Below, in pieces: positions 32,705 to 44,100 of a stretch of 64,000 nt of DNA; within the stretch, counting starts at the first letter, position 1, and every line of letters starts with the position of its first letter. A program made the translations under genes and the position numbers. Source of the DNA: Periplaneta americana (Eukaryota; Arthropoda; Insecta; Blattodea; Blattidae); the NCBI RefSeq assembly GCF_040183065.1, contig NC_091127.1, positions 110,797,834 through 110,861,833 on the forward strand, read 5' to 3'. The notes below the pieces were generated by a model, which saw only the letters and a program-made list of their open reading frames with translations, was not told the DNA's origin and made no database searches.

Positions 32705-33473
32705 GGTGTAGCATCCATGGATGTGGTGGAAACCAGTGGCGAAGCTAAGATTTAAATACTGGGTAGGCTGAAAAAGTGTGGAGGTGAGGTCAGCTGCATT
32801 CCGTACCAATACGTATGCAAATCTAAATCTTTATGAAGAGAAAACGAAATTGTATAAAAAAACTGCTAAAGACTGCAAGGAAACTAATTTCATAGAAGAA
32901 CAAGGAAAGCCCAAGCTCAAGAGGTGCAAGGACTCTCCTTTCTTATCCTTAAAAGGAAGCACTGTCATGGAGACCCCAATGGAATCTTGAGAAAAACACT
33001 TTCTCTTTTCGTCGCATCTTTTAAAACGCCATGTGGCTTGCGAGAACAATTGAAGTAAAATTATCTTCAATAGCTGCCAAAGCAATCACGTGTATACCAC
33101 TGCTTTGAAGCATTGAGCATGCGCAGTACTTGGAAAATTCAGGTGACCCAAATTTTGTTTCTGGATCTGTACGATACATAACGTAAATATTACTACCACT
33201 ACAAATAGCTGCATGACAGTTGAATTATGAGCAATAATATTAATTGTATCCTCATGTAACTCGTAATATTGCCTTCTGAAAAAAGTATATACTAACAACA
33301 AAAGAAACAAATTTTGATCTTTATGCAATAAATAAATCAGATTACCGGTATCTTTCCTTCTGAACAATAAAAATGTAATTTTCTAAAGTTAACACAGTAA
33401 AGAAGTTATAAAGTTAATCAGTGATTATATAAGTTATAAAAGTTCATATCCAACAATAAAGAATAAATGTTAT

Positions 33474-33510
<37 letters not shown>

Positions 33511-34005
33511 ATAAACATAAAATGACCCTTCTTACACAACTTATTGTAAATTAAGGTATTAATTCTTATGAACTACTACTACTTAAAACAACAAATTAAT
33601 TTAGAGAACAAGTTAAATAAATGAACTTAAGAGTGCACTAGTCAGTGCTATTTTTTTGGTGTTATGAGGTTCCTAGCTATAAATGAATGACATCAAACAT
33701 TATAATTTTGTGTTGCTTCAGTAGAGCACTGTTTGTTTACGACAATTATGTCAATGTTAGATTTAGGCCTCATTAGGTACGTGAGCTGATTGTCAAAAGA
33801 CATTTCTTATTCTTTTATTGATATTAATTCTGGAAAAAAATGTGTATGTGCTTCCAAATATTGAAATGATCTCTTCAGCAAACTTATGTAACTGAGGGAA
33901 GGGGAAACAATTGAGTAACTGATAAAAAGGAAACAACATCCTTCTCCTTATATTGTTGTTACATAAGAAGAAACTGACTGTTTGTGAGTTAAGTTAATAG
34001 CGAGA
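32705..34005. other. unassigned DNA with a (GAT)n microsatellite
   Basis: A (GAT)n array lies at 33474-33511. CCAGTGGCGAAGCTAAG at about 32731 resembles a hAT terminus without a visible partner. Frames at 32778-32990 and on the minus strand near 33000-33370 carry no recognised domain. Confidence 0.4.
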
Positions 34006-34009
34006 GTAG

Positions 34010-34660
34010 AATAGTACATTGTGCAACGACCCTATAATGATAGTAATTAAGACACAAGTATGGATATTTATGAAACGAGCGCAAGCGAGTTTCATAATAT
34101 TCATACAAGCGTCTTAATTACCATTATAGGCAAGTTTCATACGACTTTTTATGCTCGACCATATTTCTAACTTGAAATTATTCAGATGTATACATTTTAT
34201 TTGTATCTGACAAGATCGGAAGTGACCTTGTTCTAGGTCGTGAATTGTGAGATGTGCGCAGACGCGAAAGTATTGATTTTTTCCGAGGTATAATAATGTC
34301 ATTGACTTTGATGTAATCCAGTTAAACTTGATATAACCTTGATTATTGAATTCGACATTGAAAAACGAGATGACAAATTGAATTTATTTGAATATTATTT
34401 ACAATTACCTCTAATTATTATAGTAACAGAACATAACCTTCTGCGACAGTATTGGATTTCCAGCCTCCGTTACTTTTCGCTAATTCTCTTTCGATTGCAT
34501 ATTCGAGAATAATTGATACTTGCGGTTTTATAATGGTACAAAGCTGACTTGTCATTGGCTGAACACCTGTACTTTAATGAGTAGGTGTACTTTAATGACA
34601 TGCATTAAAGGACTGCTACCAGGTGTATAATTATTACATTTCGGCATGGTCGAGCATAAA
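34010..34660 (-). mobile_element. composite foldback element, copy B
   Basis: Same element as 8249-8900 in opposite orientation and of the same length. The palindromic module is at about 34010-34143 (GAAACGAGCGCAAGCGAG centre). Module 1 runs from 34148-34162 (TTTATGCTCGACCAT) to 34646-34660 (ATGGTCGAGCATAAA). Divergence between copies is moderate (scattered substitutions and small indels). No coding capacity. Confidence 0.8.
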
Positions 34661-34826
34661 AGATATTAATTCAACAGGCTGTCGGGATTGCATGCTAATT
34701 GTAGGTATATGTAATAGAAAGTTATTGTGAAACCTGTATAAGCTTACAGTACATAAGTTGTAGTACATCATAACTAATATATAAATGTTGATGACAAATA
34801 AATATCCATCTATATTGTTGTTACAG

Positions 34827-35039
34827 TTTTCTGTCACACACGAGATGAATGAGTTCTTATTGAATGTTTGGTGTGGCATCTTCTGGAATGAGACTGAAAA
34901 GCATATGTACTCACCTCTGCTTATACAAGACACTTGCTATGCGCCTCTTACAGCTGTGGGAGAGGAAGACATTTGTGTACCTATGAGCAAGGACTGTCTA
35001 GAGCAAGCAAATTTCTGCAGCGAGCACACATTGACATAG
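34827..35039 (+). CDS. candidate terminal exon, function unknown
   Basis: After an acceptor TATTGTTGTTACAG the frame stays open for 70 codons to TAG. It reads FSVTHEMNEFLLNVWCGIFW, NETEKHMYSPLLIQDTCYAP, then LTAVGEEDICVPMSKDCLEQ and ANFCSEHT. The composition (several Cys, few low-complexity runs) looks protein-like rather than random AT-rich frame. No family is recognised and no upstream exon was found; copy B of the foldback lies only 170 bases upstream. The stop codon falls 3 bases before the 8-bp duplication of a hAT-type element, so the insertion sits at the very start of the putative 3' UTR. Confidence 0.38.
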   Translation, partial: FSVTHEMNEFLLNVWCGIFWNETEKHMYSPLLIQDTCYAPLTAVGEEDICVPMSKDCLEQANFCSEHTLT

Positions 35040-35050
35040 CTAGTCTAGAC

Positions 35051-35823
35051 CAGTGTTTTTCAAACTTTTCCAAAATGTGGCACACTAAAAGACTATTTAA
35101 AATCCTGTGGCAACCAGTGGTTCACAACCAGGGATTGAATTTTTAGAGTTTTAGGAGGGAATAAGGACTATAAAATACAAATAAGTGAGAGAAATGTATA
35201 TGCATTAATATATAAAATAACATATTTTCAATTTTATATGCATTATTTTTTAGTCAACATGGGGAGGGGGGGGGGATGATAGTAGAATGAACGGTGGAAG
35301 GGCGCAAGGAATAAAAAAGGTTGTGAAGCACGAAGGCAAAATACACACTCACAAATAGAATAAACATTTTTTGTATTTTTATTTGAACTTTATGGTATAA
35401 ATATAAAATTTAATGACAGAAAATTATTACAATGCAATATTAGTGTGATAATTATGGTATTATGCATGTTTTCTTAATTTATTAGTTAGGAAATATGAAA
35501 ACCTACAATATTATTATATGTTTTGCCGAGATATTTAATGTACGATATTTTTTCATAAAGAAAAGTAAAATATATATATTTTTTAAGGTTGGTACGATAT
35601 TCTAACTTTACTGATCTGGCAACCCCAGCTGCAGGGTCATTCTCTTCTCTGCCGCTCACACACCTACATTATGTTTACTGAACACTGACTTGTGCCACAT
35701 TTGCTGAAAGTTGACTTTGTAGACTCACTTTTTTACTACTATTGTCACTTTTATTTTCTCAATTTTTACTAGGATAATCTTTACAATTTTCATTTTCTCG
35801 CGGCACACTAGTTGAAAATGGTG
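35051..35823. mobile_element. hAT-type non-autonomous element (773 bp)
   Basis: Perfect 8-bp target duplication GTCTAGAC at 35043-35050 and 35824-35831. The left end CAGTGTTTTTCAAACTTTTC and subterminal GGCACACTA, and the right end with CGGCACACTAGTTGAAAATG, resemble the CAGTGGTTCTCAA...GGCACAC pattern of Charlie-like hAT elements. The interior is AT-rich with a G-run at about 35262 and no transposase. Confidence 0.87.
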
Positions 35824-35831
35824 GTCTAGAC

Positions 35832-36439
35832 TGTTGTAGCTTTGACCATGGAAACAACTTCAGCTTTTATATCAGCATCTTCATCGCTTTTGTTTTTGTT
35901 TATGAAAAAAAGCATTGACGATTTTATTTTGGCGCTGTATTTCTTAGCTTTTTAAAAATGATTTTTCGATTCTATATGAACCTTTAAAGGCGCGTCATCC
36001 TTCATATTTTACGGAAAAAACAACATAATGTGCATTTAGCTGTAAAATCGTCTTGTCTCACAACCAAATTTGGAAGTCTTTTTTTCTTTTTTCCATTCTT
36101 TGTTATAAGAGCATAATCTTTCTTTTTTCCTAGGAGTAGATTTACCTGGATTATCCTCGTCTTCTTCACTGCTGAAACTTGTCATGCATGCTTTTTATAC
36201 CAGTAAATTTTCACGTTCTTAGAAACAATAACCTCGCAAATACACACTACATTTATTGTTGCCCAACAGTTAATGTAGACAGACTAATAAAATAGTGTAC
36301 CAGTATTTTAACATTCAGCTAAGAGCAGTTTATAAGACATTAATATCTATTATTGGATATTTGGTTCACAGTTGTTTGACCGTTCATTCTAAATTCAAAC
36401 TTATACACGCACCACAATATTGTACAAATACATTTTTTT
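35832..36439. other. unassigned spacer
   Basis: No supported gene. AT-rich DNA with a few T-runs. Confidence 0.35.
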
Positions 36440-36530
36440 TTTAAATTCCATTTATTTATTGTATTCCATAGATCTTACATCAGCACTGAAGCTTTAAGAT
36501 GTGAAACTAGGCAATATTTTAAAAGATTAT
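36440..36530 (-). repeat. 3' end of the composite SINE family
   Basis: Read in reverse it gives CATCTTAAAGCTTCAGTGCT, GATGTAAGATCTATGGAATA, CAATAAATAAATGG, matching the 3' end of the element at 30645-31091. A 5'-truncated copy. Confidence 0.7.
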
Positions 36531-36650
36531 AATTTTTTGACGAGATGCTTTATGGCTCAAAATTGACAGTTCATTCTAAATTCAATCTTCATTGTTGACA
36601 TCTTGCACACAGGCACGATGAAGAAAATATTTTCCGTGTACAGTCTATTC

Positions 36651-37272
36651 TAGGGATGGGAGGTTATTCGAAAATAACCGGTTATCGGTTAACTGGTTAT
36701 ATTTTAAAATTAATTTAACCTGAAGGAAATTAACCGATCAAAAATTACCGGTTATTTTTCGGTTATTATTTTTTTAACATTTTAAAGTCAGCAAATTAGT
36801 CTGAAAAACAAAATGAGAGGTTATTTACAATAGAAATCAAATAACAATTAGCAATCAACTGTAAACCAACCAGAATATAGTTGAAAGAACGTCATTAAGT
36901 GCTGAAGATTATCAATGACATTCCTAAAGAAAATACAAAAAAATAATAAGAGGCTATGAAATTGCATTTAGTTCATTATTTCACTCACATTAGTGTCGTA
37001 GGTAAGATAAAAAATAACACAAATTCCATAATTGTTACAATAATAATCTTGGTTAAGACACATTCTGATGGGCAATCTATTCTCCTACAAGGATAACCAA
37101 TAAATACTGAAGTCAAATTTCTCGCCATTTCAAATGCTCCAATACCCGCAGATATTATATTATAAGCCAATAAGAGAAAGTCAGCGATTAAGATAGTCAT
37201 AGGTTATTGACATTAAATCGAAATCGAATTTCACTGGTTATCGAAATAACCGGTTATTTTTGCCCATCTCTA
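36651..37272. mobile_element. hAT-type non-autonomous element (622 bp)
   Basis: Perfect 8-bp target duplication GTCTATTC at 36643-36650 and 37273-37280. Ends TAGGGATGGG and CCCATCTCTA. Subterminal regions carry repeated AACCGGTTAT motifs in both orientations, likely transposase-binding sites. A 71-codon minus-strand frame at 36985-37200 fills the centre; it reads as a hydrophobic peptide but matches no transposase. Confidence 0.9.
36985..37200 (-). other. hydrophobic open frame inside the hAT-type element
   Basis: 71 codons starting ATG, with stretches FLLLAYNIISAGIGAF and IIIVTIMEFVLFFILP that could span a membrane, and a Cys-rich centre YPCRRIDCPSEC. T-rich codons alone can produce such a peptide, so it may be chance. 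It could also be a captured host exon. No family recognised. Confidence 0.25.
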
Positions 37273-37280
37273 GTCTATTC

Positions 37281-38415
37281 TGTAATTATTTTTCTCTAGA
37301 ACGAATTTGTTTTTCATGTGCTTGAGGCCAACGGGAAAATTTCTGGACTTTGTTATTCTCGACCATGACTAGCAACAAAGAATTCAATTCCTGGACAATC
37401 CCGGTCAATACTGAATGGGTGGCAACCCTAGTTTCTTCGCTGAGGAAGGTAATGGAGGTTGGTCGGAGGTAGCAGTCGAAGGTAGCCCCTTCGAGGTAGC
37501 AGTCAGTGGTGACACATAACTGACTTTTTTCCTGATTTGTCTAGCCTCTAGCATCTACTTCGGTTGCAAGCAGTAACTTGCGTTGTAGTTGAATGTGCTG
37601 GCTCTGAATCGTGGTCCCAAGGCTAGTGTGTCAACTTTGTCGATCGATTTGCAACGTCTATTGGCCAGTTTTTCAGTTTAGTCTTTGGGTCAAGTGTCGT
37701 TATTGGTGTTCGTCAAACACTAGACTTACCAGAGAATGATGATTGAGGATCACATGGTAGCCTTCGAGTGGATTCGATGATTTCTGATGATTTCCTTTTA
37801 TCTCGCTTCTTCTTCTTCTTTTCCACAATTTATTTTATAGACGTCCTATTCAGTAAAAAGTCCGAATTTCAACGTCTTTGTTAAATCCTTTTCCAGAAAA
37901 GCAATATGTTTACATAATCCAAAACTTAAACAGTATGGTTAAGGCAAATGCAAAAAACTTTGTAACTAGTAAATTAATTACTGTCAAAGACACATGAGAT
38001 GAATAAAAGGAATGATAAATGAACACATCTGCACTTCACTTAAACAGATCAAGGACTCTCCAATTGTAACAGTGAGATGAAATTAAAAAAAAAAGAACAT
38101 GTATGATAGTACGAGATATGAAGAGCTATAAGATCTTGTTTTCTGAGACAAAAACTTGATTTGGTCAATTGAAACTAGCGCACAGTTAGTTCTGGTGACT
38201 TCGGAAGTGAAAATCCGCCATTACACTACCTTATTACAGACCAATACTGACATCACAAAAAAAAAAAATCACCAGCCTTTGCCTAGTGCTTGAAAATCCT
38301 GCGCAGATTTGTATATGCAAGGCATAACAAAAGCCGAAACTAATTTGGTATGATTGAGGAGAGAGCTCTAAGCACTTGAAGTTGTATAAGCAGAGTGTAG
38401 CCTTTTTAGCGAATT
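37281..38415. other. unassigned DNA with a possible minus-strand exon
   Basis: Slightly more CpG than its neighbours at 37440-37800. On the minus strand a frame reading KKRDKRKSSEIIESTRRLPC then DPQSSFS ends at a strong donor TCTG|GTAAGT near 37738, but it has no good acceptor and begins in a (GAA)n tract. Not called as a gene. Confidence 0.3.
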
Positions 38416-38419
38416 ATGA

Positions 38420-38990
38420 GGAAATAACTCTACCTCTGCGCTAGTTTAGACAGAACTTCATCTAAAGATTCAGTACGTTTGTCCACTGGACCAAAACATG
38501 CATCCATCTTTTCTAAATCACTTTTCACATCATTGGTAGTAGTCACAACTTCAGGAAATGAATAATCACCAATATTTACAATTTTTTATCATCAAATTAA
38601 ACACTCACCTCTAGTGACTTATTAACAAGAGAATGCTTTATTTTGGGTGAAGAAGTGAAATCAACATGATCTTTACAAACGTCACTCCAATCACTTGATA
38701 ATTCTAGCAATGCTAATTTGTCATCAAATCCTGTAACATAGATACAGCTTTTCTGCCACAGTCTGAATTATATTCTAAAATGACTTTTTCGAGAATAGTT
38801 TGTATATTCTCATTATCTCCCCCTGTGCTCTTTTCTGTTGTGGACATTCTCGATGACTTCTTGTTAAACTTAAATAAGAAGGACAATTGGGAAGCAAGGT
38901 CGGAACTGCATCTAGTGAAATTTTCTTGGAATGTTTATTTGGCCAACAAAAAAATATTGTATTCCTTCTTACGTGGCTTGCATTGAAATG
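38420..38990 (-). pseudogene. second THAP-domain relic
   Basis: On the minus strand from about 38960: SKKISLDAVPTLLPNCPS, the AVPTLFP-type end of a THAP zinc finger. Then comes NIQTILEKVILEYNSDCGRK, then after a one-base shift FDDKLALLELSSDWSDVCKD, with a donor-like GAG|GTGAGT at about 38613, and finally SDLEKMDACFGPVDKRTESL. Frameshifts argue for a relic rather than a host THAP gene. Its 5' side is cut off by the SINE at 38993. Confidence 0.5.
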
Positions 38991-38992
38991 TT

Positions 38993-39220
38993 ACTGTCCA
39001 CCACTATGGAGTAACAGTTAGCATGCCTGACTGTGAAATGAGAGGAGCACGGGTTCAAATCCTGATTGGGACAAGTTACCTGACTGAGGTTTTTCCCGGG
39101 ATTTTCCCTTAACCCGATTAAGAGCAAATACCGGGTAACTATCGGCACCAGACCCTGACTCATTTCACTAGCATTATTACCTTTATACATTCAGGTGCTA
39201 GATAACCAGAGCAGTTGATG
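38993..39220 (+). mobile_element. tRNA-derived SINE
   Basis: Plus-strand head CTATGGAGTAACAGTTAGCA with B box GGGTTCAAATCCTG, then GGTTTTTCCCGGGATTTTCC, ACCGGGTAACTATCGGCACC and GCATTATTACC, as in the copy at 12560-12815. It sits between the THAP relic and the Psq relic. Boundaries approximate. Confidence 0.8.
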
Positions 39221-39295
39221 ACTCTTTGGCAAAGGCCATGGATGATGTTTTAAAGAAGAAGTTGTCCATCAGAAAAGTAGCTGAAAAATATAATG
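39210..39295 (+). pseudogene. pogo/Psq-type DNA-binding domain relic, first part
   Basis: Reads VDDSLAKAMDDVLKKKLSIR then KVAEKYNV, matching the helix-turn-helix Psq/CENP-B-like domain of pogo-family transposases. It stops where a repeat begins at about 39296 and resumes at 39720. Confidence 0.65.
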
Positions 39296-39296
39296 T

Positions 39297-39700
39297 TGTT
39301 ATGTTGTTGTTATCTAATGCTGGGCTTTGGGAACGAAGCCATTAGTGCTCTTGCTCTCCAATATTTCTCTGTGGTGGATCCATCAGGAAGAACTTCACAG
39401 GTTTGTAGATGATCTTCAGTCATTTCTTCTTCTTTGTTAATTAGCATAAGTGTAACCGTTTTTTAAGTGGACACCAATTTTTTGTTTGTAATAGTGGTTA
39501 CATCACCCACTCAGGTAACTCCCAGTATGAATGGAGGGCCACACCTGTCGTTGGTTAATGGGTCCATCGAACCTGGCAGGGAGGAGTTTTAGAATCCACT
39601 GACCTTTCCCACAAGCACCACTTGTGGAACATTTCTATGCCGTGGCAGGCCAGCATAAGAGATGAAATAGCATTTCCTCTATTTCTGATGGTGTGGTTAT
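39297..39700 (+). repeat. interspersed repeat inserted in the Psq relic
   Basis: Begins TGTTGTTGTTATCTAATGCT and includes GCTTTGGGAACGAAGCCATT and a GTGGATCC block, ending around CATTACCCAG. It separates the two halves of the Psq domain. It has the look of a repeated element recalled from cockroach DNA. No target duplication is certain (AAAAATRTTA-like words lie on both sides). Confidence 0.5.
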
Positions 39701-39719
39701 ACCGCCATTACCCAGTCAA

Positions 39720-39870
39720 AAATGTTACGAATCAATATTACAAAGAAAACTTAAAGGAGAGAATATGAATGATCATGGAGGACAAACTGCACTGTCAGTA
39801 GAGGAAGAGTCCATGCTTCTAAGAAGGACTGTTGAAAACAGCAAAATGGGGATTTCCTCTTCAGAAATAT
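39720..39870 (+). pseudogene. pogo/Psq-type relic, second part
   Basis: Reads ESILQRKLKGENMNDHGGQT then ALSVEEESMLLRRTVENSKM, the second helix and the following GG..ALS.EEE..L block that leads into the next helix-turn-helix of pogo transposases. It ends at a TGA after ISSSEI. Confidence 0.6.
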
Positions 39871-39889
39871 GATGTCCATTTACTTGTAA

Positions 39890-42335
39890 AATCGATCTCG
39901 ATAGAATAGGTCGGACAGAGAAGTTCTTCAAGAGAAATCTGCCTGGAGTAGGGTACCGGTAAAATATATGAAAAAAATAAACACAAAATACCTTGTTCAG
40001 TAAATGTATTTTCACAAGATACATGCATAGTTTGTTATTGTTATACATACACTAGGATACTTGCAGTACACGGCAGAACACCATATTGTTCCTAACAATT
40101 AAGGGAATGTTATCTATAGTTATTTAAAAATAACCAACAGAACTTAATTACTGGAAGAATAATAACCTGTCTTTCAATTGGCATTTTCTCATGTAGTGGT
40201 GTGGAAACGCATTAGTATGTCTGCATATTAGATTTGTATAGTTGATACATGGTTAACTGCTATGCATTTACACAAGCTCACTCAGATACTCGTTGACTTG
40301 TTATATCACGCACTCAAACAACCAATCACCACACACTCACTGAAATACCATTGCATCACACCTCTTACTAGTATATACATTTACATATACATTGTTTGTC
40401 AGTGGGAAATGGGGCTGGGCTAAGGTATATAAAAACAAAAGAAAATATAAGTACACCTATGGTTTAGGGAAGTTATCAATGTACTAAACCTTTATAGCAA
40501 CGCCATTTCTCCTTCAGAGCTGAAAACAGTTTTTAAAGTTGCAAATAATAAAGTTTGCTTTTAAATACACATAACAAAAACAAATGGGTATTTAGCAAGG
40601 TTCCGTTATTAAAATTCAGTACATTTGGTTTTCAACAAGTGGTACAAAGCCAACCTTTAGAAACTGTTGGAAATAAATGAATCTTTACACGTCGGTTCCT
40701 TTATTGTTTTTACAAGGATCTAAGCATTATACTTTTTCCTACAGGTGACAGGGTATTCCTACCAAACTACTTGTTTTATTTGTTTTCTTATAGACAAAGT
40801 ATTCAGCAAAAAATTGATCACATTTCTCCGTGCAATGGCCATTAACATTTGGCAGGAGGTAAATGGAATGCCAGCAGAAAAGTGACATCAAAATGTATAA
40901 GATCATTTACAATGAATGCCAAGAAAGAAATCTATATCATATCACACAGGAAAGGACACAAAAAGATTAAACACAAAAACGGTTATATCCTTTTTCCTCA
41001 ATAGACAAAGGCCGTAAAGTAATTCATATCATACATACTTCCGAAGGCCTAGAACAAACAGGCATAGGACGAAAGGGATATATGGAGTCTTAGAAGCCTT
41101 TTCAAAAGTTGTGCCAAGCTCAGAAATCAGGCCGGCCATAATTATGGTACTGAGCTCCCAAATGTATACATATTTATTAGTACTGTGAGGTATACTGATC
41201 CTATAATTTATTTGTAAAATTATTTTTAACAATATCTTTGTGATTTTTTAAAATCAGATACTGGATTTAGGAAAACACTGTATTAGTTCTTTTTAGCTGA
41301 TGTGGCAATTTACAAAGGTGATTCCTATAGAACGAATATGGAATATGGTCATGCTGTGCCATTCAGTTATTTCCCATGTCCTCTACCTAGGTGAGTCAGA
41401 AATTCAACACTTATTAGAATAAGTGGTTATAAATATTTTAAAATGTTCTTAAACACGGCAAAAACATTACAAAATCTGCAAATTCGTTATTAGTAAAGGG
41501 ACATTATCCCTGTAGCATATTTTCTTTAACTCAAACATGCTACAGTTGCAATACTCTGAAAAAAAAAAATAGACAATTAGCTTATAAGGCGGAGTGTTAC
41601 CGTACTTTAGTGGGTAAACACATCACAGTTTTTGTAAGCATGTAAAATATCAAAATATCTTACATTTGCATTATTTAAAGCTTTAATTAAGTTATAGCTC
41701 CAAAAAAATGGAGATGTAAATTTTTTTACAATTATGATTGAAATCAGATCAAAATATTCAATTCTCTTAAAAATAATTCTAGTAGCTTTGTTTTTTATGT
41801 CTGCAGAAGACACTGTGTCATTAAGGAATTGAAATACTTCAGAAAGCTACCTTGTTATTAGTACACTTAAGAAACAAATGAACAATGAACAAATATAAAC
41901 TAGAATTATGAGAATGAATAATAGTCATTTAATCCAACAAATAAATACTGCAACACAAAATGCTTTTCAAATGTGGTTAAAATCATGATCTAAAAAAAGT
42001 TTTCATGCAGGATTCCGATTAAGGATTTTTAGCTACTGCACACAATTTAAATTTAAAGTTGTAGTACAGAAAGTTAAACAGCTCTCCTCAGTTTCAAATT
42101 CTAATGTAAATATTCTTATTCCTTTCAGTTTATTCAATAATATCACAACAGTGTGTACAAAACTGATCTCAGTATAAAGAGATTTATCTTACTTTCATCA
42201 CATATAGCTGTGATGGTATTTTAAACATAATGAAACATAACATTTTGTGTAACATATACTGTACGAGTTGCAATCTTTGCAAGCATGTTGGTAACAAGAT
42301 ATTTTAACTGTACAGTATTTCGGTTCGAATGAAAT

Positions 42336-42371
<36 letters not shown>

Positions 42372-43557
42372 CATTTCACACTAGTATTGCATTAAGCAAA
42401 CTACTCAAATTTTATCAGTCATTGTGCTTCATATTTTTCTTTCTTAATAATTTTTATGAGAATTTATGTATTTCAGTTATTATACACTTAATATTATAAT
42501 AAAGTTATATTATTAAATTGTGCCTTATTTCTTGTAGCATATGTAAAAAAATATTACAATTGAATTTTATGAAGTACTGCACACCTCAAAGAACTGAACG
42601 AATGATGATGTTCTTTGCTAGATATATTCATTTGTAACTATAATAACTGCCAAGTATGACATTTCAGGAACTGAAGAAATTTGTGTTCATGAAGTACCAT
42701 ACTATATTATTTTTAAATATATATGGTGGAATCCTGATTCACATTAAATCGTGAGTACCGGTAATTAAGATGGAACATATAAACATATTTAGTACCTATT
42801 TACATTGATGTATTACATATATATCTATTTAAATCTTTCCATTCATGGGCCCCATGAGAATAAATAGAGGCATAGGCTTAATCAAATATTTTGACCAGGT
42901 ACTAAAAGTATTATTTCAGAAAATCAGAAAAGTAAAACAAGGTTTAACTTTTAAGACAGAACAGGAGTTAAACCCAGCGAGGCACAATTTTATTTGCTTG
43001 GAAATATAGTTAGTATTGGTGTTATTATATGGTGCAATTTGTATCGACTTTTGAAAAGGTCTTCTGGAGCAGGGATAATAACATACATAATTTGTTTCAT
43101 AAGAAAAATAAGTATAAAATTCTAACCTCACAACACTCGAAACAAAAACAAGAGCTGTATACTGTACAGTGTTGAAAGATACAGACATACTGGAACCACG
43201 ATTACAATATATACACTTAACAATTTCATGATCCATATTCACGATGCCACTTAAAATCACAATATACATGTCCACTCAATGGGGAGAAGTTGCTGAACAA
43301 TAAGAGAAATTTAAAGAGGCAGATGGCTGCAGTAATTTTTTTTTTTTCATGCAAGTCTCCAAAACAAAACAAAATAATAACATTAACAGTACATATGTTC
43401 ACCAAAGTGCAGTTACGCTAGCTATTTATATATTATGATACTTGAATAGTCATATGCTTTCTTTGGACAGAGAACACACAAATGAGGAATTTTGGAGAAA
43501 TAGTGTAATTCTTTCCAAAATCTTTGTTTATTGACCGTGCGAGCGAGCGAGTATCCA
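39890..43557. other. unassigned AT-rich DNA; part may be the 3' UTR of the Sap47-like gene
   Basis: 3.7 kb without a supported exon or bounded repeat. A 32-base T-run lies at about 42339-42370. Because the minus-strand gene ends at 43558, its 3' UTR and polyA signal must lie here; a TTTATT (AATAAA on the minus strand) at about 43522 is a candidate. Confidence 0.4.
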
Positions 43558-43694
43558 CTACTTGAGGTCTGTCTCTTCTGCGTCGAGCATCTCCTGGATC
43601 TGACTCTCCCAGTTGGAGTCCTGGTTTGTGTTGCCATCGGCAACGACTTCGTAATCTTGCAACTCTGCTTCGAGCTCTTTCTCCCACTCTTCTT
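43558..43694 (-). CDS. terminal exon, probable Sap47/SYAP1 family
   Basis: After a CTCTCTCCCCAG acceptor the exon reads EEWEKELEAELQDYEVVADG, then NTNQDSNWESQIQEMLDAEE and TDLK with a TAG stop. The WEKELEAELQDYEVV block followed by a second W-x-x-x-I-x-x-ML block resembles, from memory, the C-terminus of insect synapse-associated protein of 47 kDa, a BSD-domain protein linked to synaptic function. The BSD domain itself is not in view and upstream exons were not found between 43700 and the right edge. Exon structure is good; the family call is moderate. Confidence 0.65.
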
Positions 43695-44002
43695 CTGGGG
43701 AGAGAGACAGATAGATACGGAGGAAGCGTAACGATAACGAAAGGCTAACTACGCATCCATCCGAAACTTGACACAAGGAAGTGAGCGAGTGGACAAAACA
43801 AAAGCAACTCAATCACCAGAAATTAAGGAGAGAAATAATTATCTACAGGAAAATTATCTACTGCAAGTGCACAAAAAAGAAACAGAGTTTCCAGTCTGAC
43901 CACCTTTATAAGAAAGCTTTCACAGTAAGAAAAATACTGATTATATACCTGTAATATGTGTGTGTGTGTTTGGCCACAAAATGCATTTAATAGTTTGTTT
44001 TC

Positions 44003-44100
44003 ATAAATATTTTAACGCTCTGTAACAAGTTTGCATCATTCTGGTTCTCAGATAAATATTTTAATGCTCTGTAACAAGTTTGCATCATTCTGGTTCTTAG
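44003..44100. repeat. 49-bp tandem duplication
   Basis: Two units, 44003-44051 and 44052-44100, starting ATAAATATTTTAAYGCTCTG, differ at about two bases. Confidence 0.95.

Noticed and set aside
34634-34933. Minus-strand frame opposite the 34.8-kb candidate exon
   Set aside because: It overlaps copy B of the foldback element and reads as T-rich hydrophobic sequence; no splice support.
37738-37840. Minus-strand exon with strong GTAAGT donor
   Set aside because: No acceptor or partner exon, and the frame begins in a GAA repeat with an in-frame stop just upstream.
43433-43687. Arg-rich minus-strand frames overlapping the Sap47-like exon
   Set aside because: Alternative frames of the same exon; only the EEWEKELEAELQDYEVV frame is phase-consistent with the acceptor and has a family-like pattern.
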